Position numbers and translations under genes: made by a program. The notes below the pieces were generated by a model. It had not been told where the DNA came from. It searched no databases and saw nothing but the letters and a program-made list of their open reading frames with translations. This document shows positions 45,655 through 57,514 of a DNA stretch of 64,000 nucleotides, one piece after another; the stretch's first letter is position 1, and each line of letters opens with the position of its first letter. Source of the stretch: Rhodamnia argentea. Lineage: Eukaryota; Streptophyta; Magnoliopsida; Myrtales; Myrtaceae. The stretch spans positions 8,228,001-8,292,000 of the forward strand of contig NC_063158.1 in assembly GCF_020921035.1 (NCBI RefSeq). The letters run 5' to 3'.

Positions 45655-47586
45655 CTACTGGGTTTTGGAACTTATTCGAGTACAAACTCTAGCTTCTCCG
45701 TAGACTTTTCCCGGTTTGCAATAGTATCCCTTGTTGGGTGCGCAATGTGCATCTTGTGAACAAATGCACAGTCCCTCCAGTGCACATCCGTCCCTCACTA
45801 TGCTCGGTCCCTCCTTGAGTCCAAGAACTTGGTCCGTCCATTCGCTGGAAAACAGCCCCATTGGATCATACATCTTCTTCACTTTCAAAAACTCTTGGGC
45901 ACTTTTGTATCTTTTGATCGCTCCATCGAACGCCAAATTCCTATTCTTCCCCCAATGAGGCAGCGCGCCGTACTTGATCAGTGCCATCTGCTCTATTTCT
46001 TCGAGCACGTCTTCGTATAGCCTCGGGCTCAGCGGATTCTTGCTCCTGTAGTAAGTTATGTCGAAGTCTACCGCGTCCTCCTGCTTCCCTAGGTAAGGAC
46101 TAGATGCCTTGACATAGCGCATGAGGATGCCGTTGTAGAGCTCCACTCCGCACAATGCTTTAGGCTCTAGGGTAATGAGTTTTTGGATGTCTTCGATGAA
46201 GCTCTTTACCACGGAGAGTCCGATGCTAAATGTGGTTTGGTGAAAGAACTCGCCCTTGACTCGGGGATCCCATGGACAAGCAGTAATCAGACCGTCTTGG
46301 AAACTGTCCAGGCAAGTGCCCGAGGATTGCAGCCTGTTCTGATACCCAATCACGGGATATCCCGTGAAGATCACACCTAATCAAAATATGCATATACATC
46401 AACGTGAGCGAAATCTCTATAACAATGAACTTCGTTGACGTGCAACTGAATTACTTAGAGCAGGACACGATACCGTTGTTCGTCAACCCATAAGCACCGG
46501 TCTGGAGGGTAGAAGAAATTAGCTTTGCAGTGTTGCATTTCCCGTCAGCATCGTTTACGGACTCTTGCAATTCTTCTGCTAGGGCAACATCATCGGTAAT
46601 GATCAGAAAAAAAAAAGTGTGGCTAGCTAGGCTAACTCAACTTCTAAATCTAGACTAACACTGTTTAATTGATTTACCTGTGGATCTGACCAGTGCCAAC
46701 GTGAGAGAAGGTGTGGAACGGAATGGGGTGGAATCGTAGAGCCCGTTGCCGGATGCGTCAAGACTGACTCGATCGTCAATCCGATAAACTGCCTTTTGTT
46801 GGCTCGGGTACCACATAATGTCCGCAAACTCATGTTGGTTACCAAAACTAGCCGCTTGTTCTCCCAAGTCCGAATCACCCTTGATCGAATACGTTAAGGA
46901 TCGTTTGAAGAGCGGTTGCAACTTCAGGGTTACCTACAATTGTATATCCAACCATCGAAATCAATGTGGTCTTTTTTCTTTCCACGGAAAATTTAAATAT
47001 ACCTAAATCGCTTCAGGTATCCTTTAGACTAGCTCCTCCTGTGGCAATTAAAGCTGATGCATATGATTGGTCTAAGTTTCTATTTCCCTTGGCTGGCCAT
47101 GGACGTAACTTGCTTACTCTACGAAGTGGTACACATGTGACAAACAAAAAGGAAACGGGGGAATAAAAAGTTACATATTCTTCTTCCAAAATAGGATGAA
47201 ATAGAAGCCCAACAAAACTCAAACGTATGATTTGATGAATACGTGTGAAAAGTCGGGAAAATTATAAAAAAAAGTACTAAACTTATTACAATTGTACCAA
47301 TTAGTTTTTAACTTTTTTTTGCTTTTTCAATCCTTAACCTTTTGTAATTATGTTAATTCAGTCCATCCAAGGTAATTTTGGTCGATCGGCTACATCGATG
47401 ATGCCGGCCACCGGGTGATATAATATTTAAATATATTTTCTTTATTTTTTGAATTTTTTATTTTCTTTTTTTTTTCCTTCCCCTTCCCTCTTCTAACTCG
47501 AGCTTGGTGACCGGCCGGAGGCAATGGCTGTCACGAAGGTCCGACGACCAATTGGAGGTACAAGAGGGAAGGGGAAGGAAAAGAAC

Positions 47587-47636
<50 letters not shown>

Positions 47637-49010
47637 GTCTTCGGCCAGCCGGCATCCACGTCAGCGCCAGTAGGTAAAAATTCACCGGACGAACTAAAAT
47701 AACACAATTACAATAAATTTAAGATTGAATCGGCCAAAAATTACAATACATTTATGAGCTTGGTTTCCCTACTGCTCCGGGTAGATCTATTCATAAGTTT
47801 GTGGTGGGGCATTCATTCCTTTGTCTTTACATCACAGCTAGTATCACTCGCCTAGTATATCTAACATTTTCAAAGATGAGAAAAGTGGATGAGAATTTGT
47901 TGGATTTTGGTCTTATAATCGAGGAAGAATAAGTTTAAACATGATGATAATGGATAGTCAGGCGCATAACCCTTTTTGCCGAATCAGGAGTGAAAAAAAC
48001 TTGATGATCAATATGGTGAGAGCGAGCTTTTCCCTTGTCGGGTTCCGGGTTCGAAACTCCCAACTCGGTTTCGCGATTTAAGTAGGGGGCCCCGACGGTG
48101 GGTTCTTGGGCTAGTCCCCCCGAGGTATAGTCGTGGGACGCAGGCCTAAGCCGTCGCGGCCGTGTGGATCCTCGGTTATAAAAAAAAAAAAAAAAATTGA
48201 TGATCAAGGTGATTCTTTCTCTACGGTTTGATTAAAAAAAAAAAAAAACAAAGGACTGGAGAGTAGCTTGTGTACCTGAGAGATGACTCCTAGAACCCCA
48301 AGCGACACTTTGACCGCGTTCATCTCTGCATGGCTGCTCTTCGTATTCGCATCGAGCGTCCTGATCCTGGCGTAACCATCTCCAGGCCCTCCGGGGCTCA
48401 CTATCCGCATCGCCTCCACGTGATCGTGCAAAGCGCTCCCCTTCCCCCACAGGGAGCTGCCATGCGCGCCCGTCCCCAGCATCCCTCCGACCGTCAAACC
48501 CCACCAGTAGGGCGTGTATGGCAGCGCCATCCCCGCCTTGGCAGCCTCCTCGATCAACTGCCTCAGCGTCACCCCTCCCTCCACGCTCATCCTCATCCCT
48601 TCTTGGTCCACCCTCACTATCCCATTCATGTACTTGGTGCTCACCAGCAGCCCCTCCTCCCCGTCTGGACACACCAGCTTCGGGATGCTGTGAGAGAAGC
48701 GCGTCACCACTTTCATCTTCCTCTTGGACCTTGTCGCGTTCCCCACTACCCACGCGAGCTCTTCTTCCGACGTCGGGTATGCCGCGGCCCCTGCTTTGCA
48801 AGTGGTTCGATCTGGGAAGGCCCCGTAGGAATTGGTTATGGTGCAGCCGCTCGAGGTGCATCTGATGGGATCTGCAGGTGGCGTCGCACTCACCGACATG
48901 ATCATGGCAGTCGCAGCTATTACAATAACATGTAGTGAAGCCCATACAGTTTCAGAATCTGGCATGCCCATTTTGAATCCCTTGCTCCAGCAAGGAGATG
49001 TTGGTGTCAT
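45655..49010 (-). CDS. GULLO: L-gulonolactone oxidase-like protein, copy A
   Basis: Secreted-type FAD oxidase of the aldonolactone oxidoreductase family; plant GULLOs oxidise L-gulono-1,4-lactone towards ascorbate, using O2. Four exons: 48276-49010, 46678-46933, 46474-46575 and 45655-46376. All junctions are GT-AG and in phase, 604 residues. A hydrophobic signal segment lies at about 23-43 ([16 protein letters not shown]). The FAD-binding PCMH domain is about 60-245, with the predicted flavin-linking His107 in RFSHS, and [19 protein letters not shown] around 174-192. The C-terminal ALO domain holds [14 protein letters not shown], and a Cys-rich tail ([15 protein letters not shown]) follows. 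The start is the first ATG; the frame before it opens only with GTG. Intron 1 (1.34 kb) holds a MITE, a (TA)n tract and a SINE. Intact; a near twin of copy B. Confidence 0.93.
47250..47760. mobile_element. Foldback MITE of the 'gtcctaaa' family in GULLO-A intron 1
   Basis: The left arm (AGTACTAAACTTATTACAATTGTACC) and inverse right arm (AACACAATTACAATAAATTTAAG...) enclose a GC-rich core (GGTGACCGGCCGGAGG) and a (TA)n microsatellite. Lies between exons 1 and 2 of copy A; absent from the shorter intron 1 of copy B, so it inserted after the duplication or was lost there. Confidence 0.6.
47590..47633. repeat. (TA)n microsatellite
   Basis: About 22 uninterrupted TA units inside the MITE in intron 1. 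Confidence 0.95.
48012..48196 (+). mobile_element. tRNA-derived SINE with 11-bp target duplication
   Basis: A 185-bp element whose head carries an A-box-like TGGTGAGAGCGAG and a B box GGTTCGAAACTCC (pol III internal promoter). It has a GC-rich body and ends in a 17-A tail. Perfect 11-bp repeats TTGATGATCAA flank it (48001-48011 and 48197-48207). It sits just inside intron 1 of GULLO-A, in the opposite orientation to the gene. Confidence 0.9.
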
Positions 49011-51311
49011 CACGAAGGAATCGCACTTTTACTTGCTAGCTTAGATCCTGATTGGAGTTTAAAGGACGTGGAGCGGATCACAAGTTTGGCGTACAAGGGA
49101 ACGTAGGGAAGGACTTAGGAGAGTGGCTGTCAGTAGAGCATTGCTTTTAGGGCTTGGGAGGGCGACTGGGAGTTAGCTTTTAAGGTAAGAATGAATGTAG
49201 ATGGCTCCACCGGAGATGGAACTTGTCGTTTTCGATTGACTCTGCCGGGAAAACAGTTTGGAAGTTATTCGGAAATGTGTACGATAGGATGGTTGGCGGC
49301 AAATTCGAGTCTTGACAGAACGCAGATGGCCGTCAATGTTCATATAATGTGGAACTTGGTGCTCCATTTGCTGGATTAAATAGTGCCACCTGTAGATAAA
49401 AAGGGTGCAAATGCGCATAGCGAGTCACGGCCAAAGTGTATACATGTCTTCACGCTCCATTCTTGCAACCACCACCCACTACATGTTGGGATTATCCATT
49501 TCTGCAGAAATTGTTATCAAGTGCATCATATGGACCTGGGCAAAAGTTCTTGCTACGTGTCGAATCTTTTGTACGCTTTTAGTGGCGCCTGCCACATTAC
49601 TTGTTAAATTATGTCCGTATACCCATATTGGAATTATCTTTGCCTTAATCCTGATTTGCAAAATTATCTCGAAGCTACGTACACATATTGTTGCGTGTGA
49701 CCACAATTATAACAACGCGATATGTTGTGCGGAGGCAAGCAATCGAATAATAAAATAGAAAAATCAAGAAAATAAATTAGACGCCAAATGTCCGTGATTC
49801 GATCATAAAGAGCTACGTTCATGGAAAGAGCAGTAACGAATTTCATTATAGATCAAGCAATACACGGAGATTACAAAACACATTTGAATTACTCAAACAC
49901 TCTCATTTTTTCTCCAATCTCAATTACATCAAATAACCCATAAATATTTAATCCCCGTAATTTCTCATGAAATAATCTTTTAATGTTATAAACGAATTAA
50001 CAACTCTTATACTCACAAGATTTAATCGATTTCAACACTTAAATTCTTAATATAATTCTACCAAATAAGCCCAACGAATAAGCGCTCAACAAACGGTGCT
50101 TCAAAATCTCGTCACGTTGAGTCAAGGACGGCGCTCTAAAGCGGTCGGCACGCGTCTGCTCCCTTAAATAAGCACCCACTCGTTTCCAAAAGAAAAAAGA
50201 GAATAACCCGTGTACAGGAAAGAATCATGATCGAATCACAGCAAAGTCAACTTCTTCACTCCCCTTTATTGCTTTTCGTGGACCGACTCAACGGAGGAGT
50301 TGATTTCCTTTTCTCAATTTCTGAGCAAAACTAAAAACTCCAAAATCAGGCAACATCCGCAAGTCTATTAGGAATCCATATTCACGGAAATATGTCTTAG
50401 ATATCCACACGCACTTTTAGATCAGATTTATTCACGAGTTCAAATTCGAGACATACTGTAACGCAATAGACACACTTGTTACATTTGTTCTCGTTATGTA
50501 ATACTAGCATAAATGCAAACATGTTGTTGTATGATATAGAAATATACCTGCTTCCGGGTAGGGAAGGTTCATCTGGGAACGGGAGAATCCCGCGAGATGT
50601 TAGATGGAGAAATGGCCTTCAGAGTGTGTCATGGTGAAACTTTTCGAACTGGTTTGTTTGTATGCATCACTAACATTAACATAACCCTTGCAAGTCCTAC
50701 GTGACACTGGGCTAAGGTGCGGTGGAAGCGGGTTGCCTTCTTCACGATTTGGTGAGAAGCAAATGTCAACCATCGTTGAAGCAAAGCCAGCTTGCTTCAA
50801 GGACCGTTAGAGAGGACACAGAGGAAAAGTTTTTCTGTGTACAACTTTTTCATTCCTATATGATGAAAGTTTTTCGAATGGGACGTTAAATCGGTATGGT
50901 GAATGATGATAAACAGAAAATAACGAACTCAAATGTTGAAGAAACAGAGATGTAGTCATTGTGAAGATGAGAATAAGACAAGATGCAGTTCGTCTGCTCT
51001 CAAAATCTAAACATGTCCAAAAACTTGATATTGCTCACCGTAGAAATTGTGACCTATTCCAAGATGTTATTGTGTGGGAAGCTTAACTCGAAGGAAAAAA
51101 AAAAGGATGTGAAAAGTTAGCATCAGCCAATATTGAACTTTGTTTCCTTCCATGGCAATCGAGGACTTTCTAATTTCTTGATCACATTCTCCATCCAAAT
51201 GCCATCATGATCTGCGTAGGGACCCACACATTGCACAGTTAATGCGAACAGATGGAGTTGAGCACCTTGGTTTCCACTTTGAAACCCTAGATTGATGAAA
51301 CCAAGTCTTTA
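49011..51311. other. GULLO-A upstream flank and GULLO-B 3' flank
   Basis: 49030-49750 is repeated, diverged, upstream of copies B (54370-55120) and C (60160-60440), including the phrase ACAGTTTGGAAGTTATTCGGA. The part near 50590-50780 matches 55440-55560. 51130-51300 matches the sequences just downstream of copies A and C. It is therefore part of the tandem duplication unit rather than unique promoter DNA. No other gene. Confidence 0.75.
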
Positions 51312-54300
51312 CTATGTTTTGGAACTAATTCGAGTACAAACTCTGGCCTCTTTGTACACTTTTCCTGGTCTGCAAAAGTAGCCCTTGTTGGGTGCACAGT
51401 GTGCATCTTGCGAACAAATGCACAGCCCCTCCAGTGCGCATCCGTCCCTGACCATGCTCGCTCCCTCCTTGAGTCCAAGAACTTGGTCCGTCCATTCGCT
51501 AGAAAACAACCCCAATGGATCATACATCTCCTTCACTTTAAAAAATTCTTGGGCATTTTTGTATCTTTTGATCACTCCGTCGAATGCCAAATTCCTGTTC
51601 TTCCCCCAGTGAGGGAGTGCGTCGTACTTGAAAAGCGCCATCTGTTCTATTTCTTCGAGAACGTCTTCGTATAGCCTCGGGCTCAGCGGATCCTTGCTCC
51701 TGTAGTAAGTGATGTCGAAGTCTACTGCATCCTCCTGCTTGCCCAAGTAAGCACTGGAGGCCTTGACATAACGCATGAGGATGCCGTTGTAGAGCTCCAC
51801 TCCGCACAATGCTTTAGGCTCTAATGCAATGAGTTGCTGGATGTCTTCGATGAAGCTCTTTACCATGGAGAGTCCGACACTAAATGTGGTTTGGTGAAAG
51901 AACTCACCCTTGACACGCGGATCCCATGGACATGCAGTAATCAGATCGTCTTGGAGACTGTCTAGGCATGTGCCTGACGATTGTAGCCTATTGTGATACC
52001 CAATCACTGGATACCCGGTGAAGATGATACCTAATCAAAACATGCATATACATCAACGAGAGCGAAGTCTCTGGAATAGTGGATGCCATGAGGCGCAACT
52101 ATATTAGTTAACTTAGGATGCGATACCGTTGTTTGTCAACCCATAAGCAAAGGACTCGAGGGTAGAAGAAATTAGCTTTGCACCGTTGCATTTCCCGTCT
52201 GCATCGTTCAAGGATTCTTGCAGTTCCTCTGTTAGGGCAACATCATATCAGAGTTCGAAAAAAGGTATAGTTAGGCTAGTTCAACTTCTAAAATCTAGCT
52301 TAACATTGTTTTCTTGATTTACCGGTGGATCTGAGTAGTGCCAAAATGAGAGAAAGTGTGGAGCGGAACGGGGTGAAATCGTACAGCCCGTTACCAGACG
52401 CGTTGAGATTGACTCGATCATCGATGCGATAGACTGCTTTCTGTTGGCTCGGATACCACATAATGTCTGCAAACTCATGTTGGTTACCAAAACTGGACGC
52501 TTGTTCTCCCAAGTTCGAATCACCCATGATGGAGTACGTTAAGGATCGTTTGAATAGCGGTTGCAACTTTAGTGTTACCTTCAATTATATGTACAAATAT
52601 CAAAATCACTATGATCCGTCATTTTAGAGGGGCCCAAATCGTTTCAGGTATCCTTTAAAATCATGAATCATTTAATTATAAGTTGGAATGGACTTAGAAG
52701 TTTGCGGTGGAGGGATCCCCACATTAGTTTATACGTCACAATTTATATCATACGCCTTAAATTTCTACCATTTTCAAACATGATAAAAGTGAATGAGAGT
52801 TTGTTGAATTTTCGGTGGAAGAAATAATCTTAAACTTATTGATAATGGATAGTCAGGCCCATGGCCAAATCAAGAGTAAACGGTGGTTCTTTTTCTACGA
52901 TTGGACAAACATTTTTTTTGGTGATGTAAATACTTCTTCCGACTGTATTGTATACAATTATGAAAAACACCAAAAGTGCTAAAAGTTGTGTATGATGCTC
53001 ACTTTAGTGTCGAAAGTTTTCCTCGGATCACTTAAGTGTCAATTTTTTAAAAAATGATTACTTAAGTATCAACTCGAATATGCTTGATCGGAAATCTGAC
53101 GTGGTATTTTTTTATTAATATATGAAACCGACGTGGCTCGTCGAACGTCTAGTCAGTAAGAAAAAAGTAAAACTTGAAAAATATAATAGAAAATACAAAT
53201 TTAATTAGATTAAAATATATAAAAAAACTAAAATCTCAAAAAAATGATATGTGTACTAGAGGTCCTAAAACTTGTTAGGAAAGTTATATATATATAAAGA
53301 GGATAATATGCAAGTTCACTTAATTATCATCAAGTGATAATCCCAATATCAGGGTTTACCACAAAAAATTCAAAGAAGAAAAGGCACGAGAGACACCGCG
53401 GGGTTTGTCAAGTATTTTATTTTATTAACTCCCATCACAATTGAAGCACTGAAGACAAGGGAAGGGGGAGATATGAGAACTCTGGCACAGAGATTGCAGA
53501 AGAAACGTCAACAAGACGGAGTATGATACATGAGAAGAATAGAAGAGAAGAGACGTAACATAGTGTAAAGACTGGAGAGTAGCTGTACCTGAGAGATGAC
53601 TCCTAGAACCCCAAGCGACACTTTGACCGCGTCCATCTCTGCATGGCTGCTATTCGCGTTCACATCCAGCGTCCTGATCCTGGCGTAACCATCTTCAGGC
53701 CCTCCCGGGATCACTATCCGCATCGCCTCCACGTAATCGTGCACTGCGCTCCCCTTCCCCCATAGGGAGCTGCCATGCGCGCCCGTCCCCAGCATTCCTC
53801 CGACAGTTAAACCCCACCAGTAGGGCGCGTAAGGTAGCGCCATCCCCGCCTTGGCTGCCTCCTCGATCAACTGCCTCAGCGTCACCCCTCCCTCCACGCT
53901 CATCCTCATACCTTCTTGGTCCACCCTCACAATCCTCGTCATGTACTTGGTGCTCACCAGCAGCCCCTCCTCCCCGCCCGGACACACCAGCTTTGGGATG
54001 CTGTGAGAGAAACGGGTCACCACTTTCATCTTCCTCTTGGACCTCGTCGCGTTCCCCACTACCCACACGAGCTCTTCTTCCGACGTCGGGTACGCCGCGG
54101 CCCCTACTTTGCAAGTGCTTCGGTCCGGGAAGGCCCCGTAGGAATTGGTTGTGGTGCAGCCGTTTGAGGTGCATGTGATAGGGTCTGCCGGTGGGGTTGC
54201 ACTCACCGACATGATCATGGCGGTCGTGGCAATTATAATGATATGTAGTGAAGCACATAGCATTCCAGAACCAGACCACCCCAACCGGAACACCTTGCTC

Positions 54301-54326
54301 AAGCAAGGAGATGTTTGCGTCATCAT
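51312..54326 (-). CDS. GULLO: L-gulonolactone oxidase-like protein, copy B
   Basis: Same enzyme type as copy A. Exons 53589-54326, 52323-52578, 52127-52228 and 51312-52030. Exons 2 and 3 are the same size as in copy A, exons 1 and 4 differ by one codon each, and all borders are GT-AG, giving 604 residues. Contains the signal segment ([15 protein letters not shown]), RFSHS flavin-linking motif, [31 protein letters not shown] in the ALO domain and the C-terminal Cys-rich [15 protein letters not shown]. Start: two adjacent ATGs (54326, 54323); 54326 is given. The longer upstream frame starts only with GTG. Intron 1 is about 1.0 kb and lacks the SINE seen in copy A but contains a 'cactttagtg' MITE piece. 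Intact and probably functional. Confidence 0.93.
52960..53290. mobile_element. Partial 'cactttagtg' MITE in GULLO-B intron 1
   Basis: Phrases GCTCACTTTAGTGTCGAAAG, GGATCACTTAAGTGTC and TGATTACTTAAGTATC match the left arm of the element at 28120-28960. The right arm is lost or decayed. Confidence 0.5.
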
Positions 54327-56040
54327 GACTCTGTAGGGAACAGGCTTGTCTGTGGTGGTCAATGCTTCCACCTTCTAGGTAGCTGGCTTAGCCCTTGATT
54401 GTAGTTAAATGAACGTACTCAGGATCGCTAGTTTGGAGTACAAGGGAACGAAGCAATTGTAGCGAGGTGGAAGGACTTCGGAGAGTGGCCGTGCGTATGC
54501 TTTTAAGTAAAGAATGAACGTAGATGGCCCTAGTGGTGGAGAGGGAAATTGTCGACTTGGATTGGCTACGGGGGAGAACAGTTTGGAAGTTATTCGGAGA
54601 TGTGCATCTCGAATGGTTGTGGGCAAACACCAAGTCCTGAGAAAATATATAGAATGGGAGCTGGTGCTCCATTTGCATTGCATCATCCCACGTGTGATTA
54701 AAGTTTGGAATGCGCATAGGGAGAGATTAACTGCTAAGGGAAATGCTTTTCTGATGTGTGGGTCTACGGTTGAGATTGAACAGTGCCTCACCGCGTGTTT
54801 TGCCTAAAACACTCATTGATTAGTAGATCAAATGGTCAGAAATAACTGACGATCTTGTCAGGCTAACAACTTACAACCGCCAAACCCACCTAAGACAAAC
54901 CCTTTGCAACTTAATTTCCAAATTTAATAGGCCTACAAAGTTAACTTATAAAATGACATGAAAAAGTTCTTATTAAATGTCAAAAACGTTTGACAAAAAA
55001 AAAGGGTCAAAAATTGTGTAGATCAATATTGGAATATCTCACCTTAATCCTGCTCTTTAAATTTAACTAAAAGTTATGTACGCATACGATTGCGTGCAAC
55101 TAAAATAATAACAACGTAAAAAACAGAGACACTTGTTCTCATTACGTAATACTAGCATATACGCGAGCACCTTATGTGTACAATGGAGAAAGATACGTGC
55201 TTCCGAATTAAGTGTTAGATTTAGAGAAGTGAATAATGGAATGCTTAATTTACAATTAGGCACAAGGCCGATATAAGTATACATATAAAGAAGGGTATAA
55301 ACGTAAATACATATACTAAAGGAAAAACCCTAGTCCTAATATATATAATATATCTAACATTAAGAAGGTTAAGCTACAAACGGAAGAATTGTGCAAGATG
55401 TTCTTTGTTACTCGGAGAAAATGGACTAGAAGGGCCCCAATGGTAAAGCTTTTCAAACTCTTCATTTAAATACATAGTACTAGCATTAAGGTGTAATGAA
55501 TGATAAGTGGTAGCGTGTTGCCCTCTTCGCTATTTGGTGAGGAGGTAATGTCGATTGATCCCCCGGAAGAGAATGTACAGCCAAACGAATGAAGAAGAAG
55601 AAGAAGAAGCCCATTTGGAGTTTCAACACATACCAATGGTATGCCCCCGTATTTCTTTGCGGATTTATAGCCAAATAGTTAATATGATCCCGCCAACCAC
55701 GTTTTCATTCCAAAAGACCCAAGTCTTGTTGGTTGAAAAGTTCTTTCATTCCAAAAGAGAGGCTTTCTTTCTTGCTTCACGGTTAGATCTCTTTATAATC
55801 TTTGTTAAATTCTTGTATGTGATGGAAGTCTTTTGAATGCGACGTTAAGTTGGTATCGCGAATAATGATAAACAAAAAATAACAACCTCAAATGTGGTTC
55901 CTTTAAGTTGAAGTTCTCATCGAAAACTTGCGATCGATTGTAAGATGTTTTATTGCTTAGAAAGTTTAACTTGAAGGAAAAATGATTTGGAAAAGGAAAA
56001 TGTTTTCATTATAGTCCGATAGTACTATCATTTTTTTTCC
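54327..56040. other. GULLO-B upstream flank (duplicated)
   Basis: Matches the upstream flanks of copies A and C (see 49011-51311). A (GAA)n run lies at about 55592-55609. No gene found. Confidence 0.6.
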
Positions 56041-57400
56041 GATCGTAAATCCACACACCATCACCGTGTGTTTTGCATAAAGAACTCATTAATTGAAAAA
56101 TCGTGGGGTCGGAAATAATGACAAGACCGTCAAACCGTCAGGCTAGCAATTTCCAAAATACCATCACCAAATCCTTTTCTGTTCACTAGCACTTCATTTT
56201 TTTTTTTGGGTCCAAACTAGCACTTCATTTGGTAAGGTTGTTTGTGAGATAGAAAAAGGGTTAAAATCTTAAAAGTGAACTTTAAGAGATAAAATAGAAT
56301 TATGACTTTACATATTTGCCTATTTGTACCGCAACAACCCGATTCGACGAGGGCAGGGGGTGATTGCTGAGGCTAGAAGGTCCAAATAAGGAGTGACTCC
56401 TGGCAGACTTCTAGGATGGTGAAAAGGGGCATGAATCAACCGAACTATGCACCGAATATGGAGAGAGCAATTATGGAATATATATGCGAAAACTGGAATT
56501 AACTTTCAGGGGCACCTTTTAACAAAATGACAATGGTTAGCTTTAGAACTTCAAAGTTAAGCATGCTCAAGTAGGAGTATTCATAGGATGAGCGACCTCC
56601 TGGGAAGGTGTTCACCTAGCACCCGTATGTCAAAAGACAAAATCGTGAGACACGGTATGGGACGAGCCAAAGCAGACAATATCTCGGTGAGTTAAATCCA
56701 GGATGCCATAGGTACAATGTGGATAAACTAATTAATCAAGAATTATTTTGGAGAAGTAAATGGATTGAGATCTCTGTAAAGTGGGAGATGATCATGTCCT
56801 GTACGTAACGGGAACAAAAAATCCATAAAAAATAAAGAGACGTGGGACATGTGTAGTTCATGCAAATGAAAAATGAAAGATGGTCAGGAAAGAAAAGACG
56901 GGAAACAGTTTGATCGGTTGGGGGCAGGACGGGTACAAAACTTAGCTCCCAATTCTCATGAGGTTGCAGAGAACGCAAGTGAAAAATCTAGGTTGGATTC
57001 TGGAGGCCACAAAATATTGTGGGCCTTGCAATGTCAATGCAGTGGTGGCCAATTCTGAAAATCTGGTATGAGAAGGTTTACAAAAACCGTATGGGAAGGT
57101 TTTTCATTAAGTGTCAAATATGATGTATAGATGTTCACTTCCACCTTGCCACATCACATCACTTGTTAAATTATCTGATTATGTTTGTAAATCAGTATTG
57201 AGAAATCTTACCTTAGTCCTGGTTTTTAAATTTAACTAAAACCTATGCACATATATAATTACATGTGACTAAAATAATAACGATGTGAAAATAGAGACGC
57301 TTTTGCTCATTACATAATACTGGCGAAGATGCACATGCTTTGCTGCGTGCATGCAAAAAATTGACATTCGAAAAATTGTCCAATATCTTCTTACATTTTA
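56041..57400 (-). pseudogene. Ghost unit of the GULLO tandem array (flank only)
   Basis: 56060-56170 matches 54793-54890 upstream of copy B (shared CACCG(C/T)GTGTTTTGC and GTCAGGCTA(A/G)CAA). 57190-57330 matches 55030-55150 and 49640-49720 (shared CCTTAATCCTG/CCTTAGTCCTG, TTTAAATTTAACTAAAA, GACTAAAATAATAAC). These are duplication-unit flanks but no GULLO exon lies beside them, so one unit has lost its gene or only the flank was copied. Confidence 0.6.
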
Positions 57401-57514
57401 ACTGAAACAAACCAAAAGGGAAATATATTAATCTAACATGTTGAGGACTTGTCCACCAGAAAATCACATAAATGTTGCCCAATAACGAGAGCTATGTGAA
57501 CAATGAAATAATTA

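Noticed and set aside
48012-48080. Possible tRNA gene (GGTTCGAAACTCC B box)
   Set aside because: No acceptor stem or cloverleaf; poly-A tail and 11-bp target duplications show it is a SINE head.
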